Made by a program: the position numbers and the translations under genes
Shown here: piece after piece, positions 33,479 through 41,648 of the stretch
Position numbering within the stretch: position 1 is the first letter of the stretch
Layout: each line of letters starts with the position of its first letter
The notes under the pieces: generated by a model
Told to the model about the DNA's origin: nothing
Seen by the model: the letters and a program-made list of their open reading frames with translations, nothing else
Database searches by the model: none
Assembly (NCBI GenBank): GCA_964444365.1
Contig: CAYUHJ010000001.1
Location: 1-64,000 of the forward strand
Length of the DNA: 64,000 nt
Direction: 5' to 3'
Source: CAYUHJ01 sp964444365
Lineage (GTDB): Bacteria; Planctomycetota; Planctomycetia; Gemmatales; Gemmataceae

Positions 33479-34543
33479 ATGAAAGAGCTACACATCAGCG
33501 GCCTGCACGAGACCGCGGTCGAACGCGCCGACTACCCGCCGGACAAGGTCCGCAGCATCCTCGGCGGCGAGACCGTCGCCGTCATCGGGTACGGCGTCCA
33601 GGGCCGCGGCCAGTCCCTCAACATGCGGGACAACGGCGTCAAGGTCGTCGTCGGCCAGCGGAAGGGGGGCAAGGCCTACGACCTCTGCCTCCAGGACGGC
33701 TGGGTGCCCGGAACGACCCTGTTCGAGCCGGAAGAGGCCGCGGCGAAGGGGACGGTCATCCAGTACCTGCTGTCCGACGCCGGCCAAAAGGACATGTGGC
33801 CGAAGATCAAGCCGCACCTGACGGCCGGCAAAGCCCTGTACTTCTCGCACGGTTTTTCGGTGGTCTACAACGACCAGACCGGCGTCGTGCCGCCCAAGGA
33901 CATCGACGTGATCCTCGTCGCCCCGAAGGGCTCGGGCACGACGGTCCGCCGGCTGTTCCTCGAAGGCCGCGGCATCAACAGCAGCTTCGCCATCCACCAG
34001 GACGCCACCGGCAAGGCCCGCGACCGGGCCTTGGCTCTGGGTGTCGCGATCGGGTCCGGGTACCTGTTCGAGACGACCTTCCAGAAGGAAGTCTTCAGCG
34101 ACCTGACCGGCGAGCGCGGGGTGCTGATGGGCGCGATCTACGGCCTGTGGCTCGCCCAGTACGAAGTGCTCCGGGAGAACGGCCACAGCCCGAGCGAGGC
34201 GTTCAACGAGACGGTCGAGGAGGCGACGCAGTCCCTGTACCCGCTGATCGCGGAGAAGGGGATGGACTGGATGTACGCGAACTGCTCCACGACCGCCCAG
34301 CGCGGCGCGCTCGACTGGTTCAAGCCGTTCCGCGACGCGAGCAAGCCGGTGTTCGAGAAGCTGTACCAGTCCGTGAAGTCCGGGGAGGAGACCCGGCGGA
34401 CGCTGGAGGCGAACAGCAAGCCGGACTACCGGCAGTCTCTGGAAAAGGAACTGAAGGAGATCGCCGAGAGCGAAATGTGGAAGGCCGGGGCCTGGGTCCG
34501 GTCGCTGCGTCCGGAGCGCGCCGGCGAGAGCGAATCGAAGTAG
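33479..34543 (+). CDS. ilvC: Ketol-acid reductoisomerase
   Basis: A 354-residue KARI, which isomerizes and reduces 2-acetolactate (and acetohydroxybutyrate) in valine, leucine and isoleucine synthesis. The Rossmann motif is GYGVQGRGQ with the cofactor loop VVVGQRKGG. Catalytic features are SHGF, VAPKGSG, SDLTGERG (metal Asp/Glu), EAFNETVEE and CSTTAQRGAL. From memory the sequence resembles the Bacteroidetes/fungal (Ilv5) subtype more than E. coli or typical actinobacterial enzymes. The usual partners ilvB and ilvH are not adjacent. Regulation by the divergent MarR protein is inferred from the operator. A perfect 12-bp hairpin follows the gene. Confidence 0.95.
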   Translation: MKELHISGLHETAVERADYPPDKVRSILGGETVAVIGYGVQGRGQSLNMRDNGVKVVVGQRKGGKAYDLCLQDGWVPGTTLFEPEEAAAKGTVIQYLLSDAGQKDMWPKIKPHLTAGKALYFSHGFSVVYNDQTGVVPPKDIDVILVAPKGSGTTVRRLFLEGRGINSSFAIHQDATGKARDRALALGVAIGSGYLFETTFQKEVFSDLTGERGVLMGAIYGLWLAQYEVLRENGHSPSEAFNETVEEATQSLYPLIAEKGMDWMYANCSTTAQRGALDWFKPFRDASKPVFEKLYQSVKSGEETRRTLEANSKPDYRQSLEKELKEIAESEMWKAGAWVRSLRPERAGESESK

Positions 34544-34568
34544 CACTAAATCGATCTTGATTCCTTCC

Positions 34569-34600
34569 ACGCACCCCCAGACCTCTCCCTGGGGGTGCGT
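34569..34600 (+). terminator. Hairpin terminator after ilvC
   Basis: A perfect 12-bp stem (34569-34580 with 34589-34600, loop 8 nt) 25 bp after the ilvC stop. The following bases (GCTTATATATT) are only moderately T-rich, so a Rho-independent role is likely but not certain. Confidence 0.65.
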
Positions 34601-34869
34601 GCTTATATATTGACGCAATCATACACCTGTCTTGACTTCCAGTTCTTATTGGCAGTTGCACGCTGATCGGATCGAAGTCGATTTTCCTGTCGCGGGCGTC
34701 CGATCGTTCGGGCCAATGGAGTCCCCGTCGTACCCGTTCAGAATTCCCCGGAAATCTGCGGAAAAGGTTCGGGCCACGCCCGTCGCCGTAACTCGGTCCG
34801 TGCCCCGTCGTTCGGCACGAGTCACCGCACGTAGCCGGTGTCAAGGCCACTTCCGCCACTGACACACCC
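34601..34869. other. Intergenic region, mixed composition
   Basis: Part of the 539-bp gap between ilvC and the next gene. No gene or repeat family was recognised here. An 8-bp inverted repeat TGACACAC (34860-34867) / GTGTGTCA (34885-34892) straddles the -35 box of the promoter that follows. Confidence 0.5.
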
Positions 34870-34899
34870 TTGACACTGCCGAAAGTGTGTCACTATGAT
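34870..34899 (+). promoter_or_regulatory. Near-consensus sigma70 promoter
   Basis: TTGACA (34870-34875), an 18-nt spacer and TATGAT (34894-34899), a near match to the housekeeping promoter. The palindrome TGACACAC/GTGTGTCA (34860-34867, 34885-34892) overlaps it and could be an operator. Transcription would begin near 34906, about 175 nt before the next start codon. Confidence 0.65.
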
Positions 34900-34905
34900 G
34901 CCTCG

Positions 34906-35082
34906 GATTCACTGCAGATCGGGTTCGCCTCGCTCACTCCTTTAGGCGAACTCAACCGTTCTCAGTTTGACGCCTCCAGCCCTCAACCGCCCGGATTTTC
35001 AGGCGGTGGAAGAATATTTTCGGTGTGACGGGAAACCGGCCCTTCAGGCCGGCCGGTTTTCTGCCCACCCGAGGAGTCCCCG
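34906..35082 (+). promoter_or_regulatory. Structured 5' leader with terminator-like hairpin
   Basis: Three hairpins lie in the predicted leader: GTTCGCCT/AGGCGAAC (34923-34930, 34944-34951), ACCGCC/GGCGGT (34986-34991, 35002-35007) and AAACCGGCC/GGCCGGTTT (35033-35041, 35051-35059). The last is followed by TTTTCT and stands about 10 bases before the GAGGAG ribosome-binding site (35071-35076). This resembles an attenuator. I do not recognise a known riboswitch class. Confidence 0.45.
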
Positions 35083-35493
35083 ATGTCGTCTCCCAGCACG
35101 ATCGCGGAATTCCGCTCCCAGTGGCTGCCGCACGTGACGGACGACGGGCTGGCCCGATTGGTCTCCCTGCTGGAATCGGCGAGCCCCTTGCTCATCCACG
35201 GGGCCTTTACGCGGGCGTTACCGATGGGGTGCCTCGCGTCGCACATCGCCTGGAACCATCCGACGGCCCGACACCTGAACGAGGAAGCCGGCGTCTGCTG
35301 GCTCACCAGGGTGGCGAATCTCAACCCCGCGACGTCTGCCGTCATTCAGGCGTGGGACCAGTCGGGCGTTCACGACTGGGACTTGCGCTCCGGGTTGTTG
35401 GCCGCATGCCGGGACGAACAAACCACTCGACGCGCGACCCCTGCTGCGACCGAACCCGCGGAATTCGTTGGCGAACCGTGCGGGGCGTGCTAG
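35083..35493 (+). CDS. Hypothetical protein, 136 aa
   Basis: An unrecognised soluble protein: MSSPSTIAEFRSQWLPHVTD starts a helical N-terminus, HGAFTRALPMGCLASHIAWN and CWLTRVANLNPATSAVIQAW form the conserved-looking core, and the tail is polar with two cysteines (EPCGAC). An excellent ribosome-binding site (GAGGAG) and a strong upstream promoter with structured leader support it. It is the first gene of a probable transcript with the methyltransferase and MlaE permease genes. Composition is slightly less GC-rich than the next genes. No function can be given. Confidence 0.65.
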   Translation: MSSPSTIAEFRSQWLPHVTDDGLARLVSLLESASPLLIHGAFTRALPMGCLASHIAWNHPTARHLNEEAGVCWLTRVANLNPATSAVIQAWDQSGVHDWDLRSGLLAACRDEQTTRRATPAATEPAEFVGEPCGAC

Positions 35494-35551
35494 AGGAACA
35501 GGTTGGGGACACGCCGACTCGCCCGCCGGCCACCCCGACGAGTCTCTCCCC

Positions 35552-36214
35552 ATGCTGGCCCGCCGCCTCGAACCCGAGTTGATGGACACCCCCGAGGACG
35601 CCCGCGACTACGACGCGATGGACCACTCGGCCGTGAACCGCGTCTTCGTGTCCGACTTCCTCCAGTTCCGCCCCGATTCCCCGGGCCGCATCCTCGACGT
35701 CGGCACGGGCACGGCTCAGATCCCAATCGAACTCTGTCGCCACACCACCGCCGAGGCGGTCGTCGCCCTCGACGCCGCCGGGGAGATGCTGAAGCTGGCC
35801 CGCGTCAACGTCGCCCGGGCCGGGTTCGATGCGCGGATCCAACTCGTCGACGGGAACGCGAACCACCTCCCGTTCCCGACGGGCGCGTTCGCCGCCGTCA
35901 TCTCGAACAGCATCGTCCACCACCTGCCCGACCCCTACGTCTCGTTCACCGAGATGGTGCGGGTGTGTCGACTGGGCGGGCACGTCTTCGTCCGCGACTT
36001 GCTCCGGCCGGACGACGAACCCACGCTCGAACGCCTCGTCGACACGTATGCCGGCGGCGCGAACGATCATCAGCGAAAAATGTTCGGCGACTCCTTGTGG
36101 GCCGCCCTGACGCTTGCGGAGGTGCAGTCGCTCGTGGCCCAGCTCGGCTTCCCCCCGGCGACCGTCGCGCAGACCTCCGACCGGCACTGGACGTGGTCCG
36201 CGGTGACCTCGTGA
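35552..36214 (+). CDS. Class I SAM-dependent methyltransferase
   Basis: A 220-residue methyltransferase with motif I ILDVGTGTAQIPIELC, an acidic residue after strand 2 (VVALDAAGEML), the LVDGNANHLPFPTGAFA motif and ISNSIVHHLPDPYVSF, typical of ubiquinone/menaquinone- or small-molecule-methylating enzymes of the Methyltransf_11 group. The substrate is unknown. The ATG at 35552 is preferred; upstream codons lack family-like sequence. Its stop overlaps the GTG start of the MlaE permease gene (GTGA, 36211-36214), so the two are translationally coupled. Confidence 0.85.
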   Translation: MLARRLEPELMDTPEDARDYDAMDHSAVNRVFVSDFLQFRPDSPGRILDVGTGTAQIPIELCRHTTAEAVVALDAAGEMLKLARVNVARAGFDARIQLVDGNANHLPFPTGAFAAVISNSIVHHLPDPYVSFTEMVRVCRLGGHVFVRDLLRPDDEPTLERLVDTYAGGANDHQRKMFGDSLWAALTLAEVQSLVAQLGFPPATVAQTSDRHWTWSAVTS

Positions 36215-36963
36215 CCGGGTGGCTCGCCCGGACCGGGGACTGGTCCTATTTCTCGGCCCGCGGGGTGCTCGCGGCCGCGGGGGTCGTGCCCCGCCCGGGT
36301 TTGTGGCTGAGGCCGTTCTACGGCGTGCTCGTCGGCGGGCTGCCGCTCGCCGTCGTGACCGGCCTCGCGCTGGGCGTCGTGATCTGGATTCACACCCGCG
36401 GCCTGCTCGAACGCACCGGGTCCGGGGCGGTCGAACTCCTTCCCACGTTTCTGGCGGCGGCCGTGCTGCTCGAACTCGCGCCGCTCGGGGCCGGGCTCAT
36501 CGTGGCGGCGCGGACGGGGGCGAGTCTCGGGGCGGAACTCGCGGCGATGCGGGTCGGGGAGCAGGTCGACGCCCTCGAACTGCTGGGCGTTTCGCCGATG
36601 CGACGGCTCGTCGGGCCGCGGGTGCTGGCCTGCGTGCTGGCGGTGCCGGTGCTGCACGTCCTCATCGCGGCCATCGCGATCGGCAGCGGCTACCTCGCGG
36701 AATCGGTCGCCGGGCACACCACCTGGCTCGGGTATCAGGCGGCGGTGTTGCGCGAACTCCGACTGCACGAAGTGGTGCCAGCGGGAATGAAGACGTTCGC
36801 CTTCGGCGGGTTGATCGGCTGCACCGGGTGCTTCGTCGGGCTGACCGCCCACGGCGGCTCCGAAGGCGTCGGCAGGGCCGCGACCGACGGCGTCGTGGCG
36901 TGCGTGCTGCTGGTGCTGGCGGCGGACGTGTGGCTCGTCGGCGCGATTCAGGTCTTGCTGTGA
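36211..36963 (+). CDS. MlaE-family ABC transporter permease
   Basis: A 250-residue polytopic membrane protein of the MlaE/YrbE permease family, with the typical core ALVIWIHTRG-like stretch, ELAPLGAGLIVAARTGASLG, the conserved GAELAAMRVGEQVDALELLG loop and the terminal FGGLIGCTGCFVGLTAHGGSEGVGRA helix region. MlaE permeases move phospholipids or similar lipids with an MlaF ATPase and MCE protein; neither is nearby, so it is an orphan. It starts with GTG overlapping the methyltransferase stop. Its 3' end overlaps the converging beta-RFAP synthase gene by 16 bp. Confidence 0.9.
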   Translation: MTGWLARTGDWSYFSARGVLAAAGVVPRPGLWLRPFYGVLVGGLPLAVVTGLALGVVIWIHTRGLLERTGSGAVELLPTFLAAAVLLELAPLGAGLIVAARTGASLGAELAAMRVGEQVDALELLGVSPMRRLVGPRVLACVLAVPVLHVLIAAIAIGSGYLAESVAGHTTWLGYQAAVLRELRLHEVVPAGMKTFAFGGLIGCTGCFVGLTAHGGSEGVGRAATDGVVACVLLVLAADVWLVGAIQVLL

Positions 36964-37898
36964 GTGGCCCCGTCGTTCTTGCCGGTGGTGACGGTCACGT
37001 CCGCAGTTTCCCGTAGTTTTCCGGCCAGAAACGAGGCCTCGTCCGGGTCGCGGCACACGGCGAAGACGGTCGGCCCCCACGACGACTGGCCGCAGCCGAG
37101 GGTGCCGAGGGTGCGGATTCGCGCGACCGCGTCATCCACGCCCGCCGATGCGTAGACCCCATTCTGGTCGGGGGCGAACGGGTCGCCGGCGGTACGGTTG
37201 AACTCGTGGAGCGCCGAGCCGAACGCGAGGAAGTCGCGTTCGAGCAGCGCGGGCACGAGCCCGAGCAGGGCGAGCCGGGCGAGTTTCTCCGTCGTGCGAA
37301 GGGCGGCGTCCGGGGATCGAGTGCGGGCGAACGCGGCGCGTTCTCGGTCCCCGTGACACCCCGGTGTCACCCGCGGCCGGGCCAGCACGATCGGCCACCC
37401 CGACGGCCACGCGAGGCGGGCGAGCGGGAGGCCGACCGCGGTGCCGTCCGACTTCCCGCCGTCGACGATCAACCCGCCGTGGGCGAAGCCGTGGACGCCG
37501 ATCCCGGAGCGGTCCCCGCGGCCGACGAGCGTCGCGACACCCCGGGCCGTCAGCGACCTCCGGAGTTCCGTCGCGACCGCGGTGCCGACGGCCATCCCGA
37601 GTTGCGTCCCCACCCCGAGGCCGACGTGTTCCGGAGGGCACCGTTCCACTTCGACGCGGAATGACACCCTGCTGTCACTGACTCGCCGCGCGAAGGCGAG
37701 TGCCCGGTCCGCGAGGGGGCCGACCGCTTCCCACTCCTCGGCGCGTTCGACGCGGACCACGATCTCCGGGTCGTTGACCATGACGCCGACGCCGCCGAAC
37801 TTGCGGACGGGGGTGCCGTCGGGCCAGTGGGCGAGCCCGTCGACGGGGACGTGGAACAGCCCGAAGTGCAGGCGGGAGCCGGTGACGACGCGGGTCAT
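36948..37898 (-). CDS. Beta-ribofuranosylaminobenzene 5'-phosphate synthase-like (GHMP fold)
   Basis: A 316-residue protein whose N-terminus (SRLHFGLFHVP), GHMP-type loop (PPEHVGLGVGTQLGMA) and RSGIGVHGFAHGGLIVDGG match beta-RFAP synthases. These condense 4-aminobenzoate with PRPP, releasing CO2 and PPi, at the first committed step of methanopterin-type cofactor synthesis. It is the last gene of an operon with pabB and a DUF447 gene: its ATG overlaps the DUF447 stop (ATGA, 37895-37898). The PabB product would supply the 4-aminobenzoate, which makes the assignment coherent. It is cytoplasmic and converges with the MlaE gene. Confidence 0.9.
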   Translation of the reverse strand: MTRVVTGSRLHFGLFHVPVDGLAHWPDGTPVRKFGGVGVMVNDPEIVVRVERAEEWEAVGPLADRALAFARRVSDSRVSFRVEVERCPPEHVGLGVGTQLGMAVGTAVATELRRSLTARGVATLVGRGDRSGIGVHGFAHGGLIVDGGKSDGTAVGLPLARLAWPSGWPIVLARPRVTPGCHGDRERAAFARTRSPDAALRTTEKLARLALLGLVPALLERDFLAFGSALHEFNRTAGDPFAPDQNGVYASAGVDDAVARIRTLGTLGCGQSSWGPTVFAVCRDPDEASFLAGKLRETADVTVTTGKNDGATHSKT

Positions 37899-38461
37899 CG
37901 GGCCGCCTCCGCGACGTGGGTTTCGAGGAACGCCACCGCCTCCAGCTCGGCCGGGCCGCCGGTCTTGTCCACGATCACGCGGAGTTTCCGGTACTCGGCG
38001 GCGATCTCGTCGCGCGGGATCAGGTGCAGCCGGGTCGCGAAGATGGCCGCTTCGAGGACGGCGTTCTTCGCCCGGTTGAAGCCGAAGAAGTCGCGAACCG
38101 TGCGGGAACACACGACCTCCGCGTCGATCCGCACCCGTTGCTCGGCGTCGTCGAAGTTCGCCACGCGGAACTCGAAGTACCGGCACGCATCGGTCAGCAC
38201 GAATCCGTTCACCTGCTCCGCCGGCCGGGTCGCGGGGAACGGGGCGACCATCCCGACGGCGGCCTTCGCCAGCAACAGGACATCGTCCGTGACGTGTAGC
38301 ACCCCTTCCGGCCGCATCCGCAAGTTGCGATACGTCTGCGACGTGGGGAACGGCCGGAGCAGGAACCGCGCGAACCCCGGCCCGTCCACCCGCGGCCCCA
38401 TCGGGGCGACGTGCGGCGAGCCGTCGTCATTCGTGGTCGTCACCAATCCTTCGAGAATCAC
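37895..38461 (-). CDS. DUF447 family protein
   Basis: A 188-residue protein that starts at GTG (VILEGLVTTTNDDGSPHVAP) overlapping the pabB stop (GTGA, 38458-38461). It has the FMN-binding split-barrel-like pattern of DUF447: RPFPTSQTYRNLRMRPEGVL, NGFVLTDACRYFEFRV, ending RVIVDKTGGPAELEAVAFLE. The family is known from methanogens and bacteria that make tetrahydromethanopterin; its biochemical role is not established to my knowledge. The coupled position between pabB and beta-RFAP synthase strongly suggests a step in that cofactor's synthesis or use. Confidence 0.8.
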   Translation of the reverse strand: MILEGLVTTTNDDGSPHVAPMGPRVDGPGFARFLLRPFPTSQTYRNLRMRPEGVLHVTDDVLLLAKAAVGMVAPFPATRPAEQVNGFVLTDACRYFEFRVANFDDAEQRVRIDAEVVCSRTVRDFFGFNRAKNAVLEAAIFATRLHLIPRDEIAAEYRKLRVIVDKTGGPAELEAVAFLETHVAEAAR

Positions 38462-39852
38462 TTTTGTAGTGCCCTGAGTAATCCCGCCGCCTTGTGCAGC
38501 GTTTCCTCGTACTCGCGGTCGGGGTCGCTGTCGGCGACGATGCCGCCGCCGACGGGGAACTGCACCCACCCGCGGCCGGCCGTGAACGTGCGGATCAGGA
38601 TATTCGTGTCCATCGCCCCGTCGAACCCGATGAACCCGACGCTGCCGCAATAAGGCCCGCGCGCGGTCGGCTCCAGTTCCGCGATGATCTCCATCGCCCG
38701 CACCTTCGGGGCCCCCGTCACGCTGCCGCCGGGGAACGCCGCCCGCAGCAGGTCGAACGGCGTCATGCCGGGCCGCAGTTTGCCGCGCACTTCGGAAACG
38801 AGGTGGTGAACGTACCGGTACGTTTCCAGTTCGCACACCCGCGGCACCGTGACGCTGCCGTACTCGCACACCCGGCCGAGGTCGTTGCGAAGCAGGTCGA
38901 CGATCATCACGTTCTCGGCCCGGTCCTTGGCGTTTTCCCCGAGTTCGACGGTCAGCGCCTCGTCCTCCCGCGGCGTCCCGCCCCGGCGTCGCGTCCCCTT
39001 GATCGGCTGCGTGACGACCTCCCCCTCCGGCGACACTTGAAGAAACCTCTCCGGTGACGCGGACACGATCTGGAAGTCGCCCGCGTCGAAGTAGCACGCG
39101 AACGACGCGGGGTTGAGCTTCCGCAACCGGCCGTACAGTTCGAGCGGGTGTTCCGTCAGCGGCGCGAGCAGCCGTTGCGAGAGGTTGACCTGGAACACGT
39201 CCCCGGCGTGGACGTACTCGATGGCGCGACGCACCGCGTCGCGGTAGCCGGCGGGGGAGAAGTTGGAGAGGACACTTCTTGAACCGGGTACAAGCCACTG
39301 CTGATTCGACCAGAAGGTGGCAGTTGATTTCCCTTCGGCATCTGCGTTTGCAAGTTGAGGCAACTTCGTAGTAACCGGCCGATTGAGTAACTCGCGAATC
39401 TGAATGAGGCGTTCGATCTCGGCCTCTCGTCCGACCAACCAAGCCCGGTTGACATGGTGGTCGAATCCGATGACCCATGAGTATCTTCCGACTGCCAAGT
39501 CGGGCACGGGCAGGTCGTCAGTCGGTGTGCTCGGGATGTTCTCAAATTCCCGATGAAGCCCGTACCCGAACATTCCCGCTAGGCCACCCCGAAAGGGTGG
39601 GAGTTGATCTGGATAGGTGCTGGAAGTCGTATAAAAACTCGCACTTGCGTCAGTGAGAACGCTCGGCTGAGTTCCTGCCTTAACACGACCGTGGTTCCAT
39701 TGATATGGGTCCGCCATCACATACGAATACCGCCCGCGTTGCGGGTGGCGGTCGGCGGAGTCGAGGAAGAGCAGGTGCGGGAGGTGGGCCAGCTTTCGCG
39801 CGACGTCCCACGGGTCGGGGCACGGGACCAGTTCTTCGACCAGCGGCGTCAT
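38458..39852 (-). CDS. pabB: Aminodeoxychorismate synthase component I
   Basis: A 464-residue chorismate-utilizing enzyme that makes 4-amino-4-deoxychorismate for 4-aminobenzoate. The chorismate-binding core has SASPERF (264-270), PIKGT (283-287; the Lys marks PabB rather than anthranilate synthase), DLLRNDLGRVCEYGSV and SVTGAPKVRAMEII. It heads the coupled pabB - DUF447 - beta-RFAP synthase operon, so it may feed methanopterin synthesis as well as folate. The glutamine amidotransferase and lyase partners are not adjacent. The part coding for residues about 45-190 (39280-39720) is visibly lower in GC than the rest, hinting at a mosaic gene. Confidence 0.92.
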   Translation of the reverse strand: MTPLVEELVPCPDPWDVARKLAHLPHLLFLDSADRHPQRGRYSYVMADPYQWNHGRVKAGTQPSVLTDASASFYTTSSTYPDQLPPFRGGLAGMFGYGLHREFENIPSTPTDDLPVPDLAVGRYSWVIGFDHHVNRAWLVGREAEIERLIQIRELLNRPVTTKLPQLANADAEGKSTATFWSNQQWLVPGSRSVLSNFSPAGYRDAVRRAIEYVHAGDVFQVNLSQRLLAPLTEHPLELYGRLRKLNPASFACYFDAGDFQIVSASPERFLQVSPEGEVVTQPIKGTRRRGGTPREDEALTVELGENAKDRAENVMIVDLLRNDLGRVCEYGSVTVPRVCELETYRYVHHLVSEVRGKLRPGMTPFDLLRAAFPGGSVTGAPKVRAMEIIAELEPTARGPYCGSVGFIGFDGAMDTNILIRTFTAGRGWVQFPVGGGIVADSDPDREYEETLHKAAGLLRALQK

Positions 39853-40158
39853 GGGGAAATTCTACTGAGTCGGTTCCGCAGGAAACCGTCGCCGGCGACG
39901 CGGATCAACCGGCGAACCATCACCTCATTCGGTTCCCGGCTCGATTCCGGGAGGTCGGAGGCTTGAACCGAAAACTCGTTGAGACGATCAACACTGCCTC
40001 ACCGGCCGGTCGAACTTCGCGCCGGTTCGCCGGTTCCCCGCCGTCCCGCCGCTTGCGATCCCTGCTGACCCGCGGTCCGCAGGCGTTTCAACTCGCCGCC
40101 GTTACGCCGCCGCCTAGAATTCGCCTCTGACTCTGCATTCCCCACAAGGACACACGCA
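39853..40158. other. Divergent intergenic region between pabB and gnd, 306 bp
   Basis: It holds the start regions of two divergent operons. No repeat, RNA gene or confident promoter was recognised by eye. Confidence 0.5.
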
Positions 40159-41634
40159 ATGGCGACCCCCACCGCCGACATCGGGCTGATCGGCCTCGCC
40201 GTCATGGGCGAGAACCTCGTTCTGAACATGGAATCCCACGGGTTCACCGTGGCCGTCTTCAACCGGACCACCGCCAAGGTCGACGAGTTCGTCGTCCACG
40301 GCCGCGGGAAGGGGAAGAAGATCGTCGGCTGCCACACCGTTCAGGACCTGATCGCCACCCTGAAGCGGCCGCGGAAGATCATGATCATGGTGAAGGCCGG
40401 GGCCGCCGTGGACGCGGTCATCGACGAACTCGCGCCGCTGCTGGAGAAGGGGGACATCCTCATCGACGGCGGCAACACGCACTTCCCGGACACGACCCGG
40501 CGGCAAAAGGCCCTCACCGCGAAGGGCATCCTCTACATCGGCACCGGCGTCAGCGGCGGCGAGGAAGGGGCTCTCAAGGGGCCGTCGATCATGCCGGGCG
40601 GCGACCCCGCGGCGTGGCCGGCCGTGAAGCCGATCTTCCAGGCGATCGCCGCGAAGGTGAAGGACACCGACGGGTCCGACGCCGCGTGCTGCGACTGGGT
40701 CGGGCCGGAAGGGGCGGGGCACTTCGTGAAGATGGTCCACAACGGCATCGAGTACGGCGACATCCAGCTCATCTGCGAGTCGTACAACCTGCTGAAGGAC
40801 CTCGCGGGCTTCGGCGCGCCGGAGCTGCACAAGACCTTCGCGAAGTGGAACACCGGCCCGCTCGACAGCTACCTCATCGAAATCACCCGCGACATCTTCG
40901 GGTACACGGACCCGGAAACGGGCAAGCCGCTGGTCGACTTCATCCTCGACACCGCCGGCCAGAAGGGGACCGGGAAGTGGACCGTCGACGCGGCCACCGA
41001 CACGGGCACGCCGTTGACGCTGATTTCCGAGGCGGTGTTCGCCCGCTGCCTGTCCGCCCAAAAGGACCAGCGGGTCGCCGCGTCGAAGGTGCTCGCCGGG
41101 CCGACGCTGGCGAAGGTGACGGACGTCGAGCAGTTCGTCGACGACGTGGAAATGGCCCTGTACGCCGCGAAAATCGTGAGCTACGCCCAGGGGTACGCCC
41201 TGATGGCGGCCCAGGCGAAGGAGAGCGGCTGGACGCTGAACAACGGCGGCATCGCGCTGATGTGGCGGGGCGGCTGCATCATCCGCAGCGCGTTCCTCGG
41301 CAAGATTAAAGAGGCGTTCGACAAGAACCCGACGCTGGCGAACCTGCTCGTCGACCCGTACTTCGCGGCGGAAATGGGCCGCGCCCAGGCCGGCTGGCGG
41401 CGGGCGGTCGCGACCGCCGCGATCAACGGCATCCCGCTGCCGGCGATCTCCAGCGCCCTCGCCTACTACGACGGCTACCGCACGGCCCGCCTTCCGGCGA
41501 ACCTGCTGCAAGCCCAGCGCGACTACTTCGGGGCCCACACCTACGAGCGGACGGACAAGCCCCGCGGCAAGTTCTTCCACACGAACTGGACCGGCCGCGG
41601 CGGCACCACCGCGAGCACGACGTACAACGTGTAA
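40159..41634 (+). CDS. gnd: 6-phosphogluconate dehydrogenase, decarboxylating
   Basis: A 491-residue enzyme that oxidizes 6-phosphogluconate to ribulose 5-phosphate and CO2 with NADP+. The Rossmann motif is GLIGLAVMGENL, followed by VFNRTTAKVDEF. Catalytic segments are GVSGGEEGALKGPSIMPGG, GHFVKMVHNGIEYGDIQLI and the C-terminal YFGAHTYERTDKPRGKFFH substrate-binding tail. The length matches the long (E. coli/eukaryote) class. It is transcribed away from pabB. A small open frame begins 8-14 bp after the stop and a strong hairpin lies within it. The identification is secure. Confidence 0.95.
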   Translation: MATPTADIGLIGLAVMGENLVLNMESHGFTVAVFNRTTAKVDEFVVHGRGKGKKIVGCHTVQDLIATLKRPRKIMIMVKAGAAVDAVIDELAPLLEKGDILIDGGNTHFPDTTRRQKALTAKGILYIGTGVSGGEEGALKGPSIMPGGDPAAWPAVKPIFQAIAAKVKDTDGSDAACCDWVGPEGAGHFVKMVHNGIEYGDIQLICESYNLLKDLAGFGAPELHKTFAKWNTGPLDSYLIEITRDIFGYTDPETGKPLVDFILDTAGQKGTGKWTVDAATDTGTPLTLISEAVFARCLSAQKDQRVAASKVLAGPTLAKVTDVEQFVDDVEMALYAAKIVSYAQGYALMAAQAKESGWTLNNGGIALMWRGGCIIRSAFLGKIKEAFDKNPTLANLLVDPYFAAEMGRAQAGWRRAVATAAINGIPLPAISSALAYYDGYRTARLPANLLQAQRDYFGAHTYERTDKPRGKFFHTNWTGRGGTTASTTYNV

Positions 41635-41648
41635 ATCGAGTGATGACG

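Noticed and set aside
34632..34862. 76-codon plus-strand frame between ilvC and the promoter at 34870
   Set aside because: Ser/Arg-rich translation, no ribosome-binding site, lies wholly upstream of the strong promoter.
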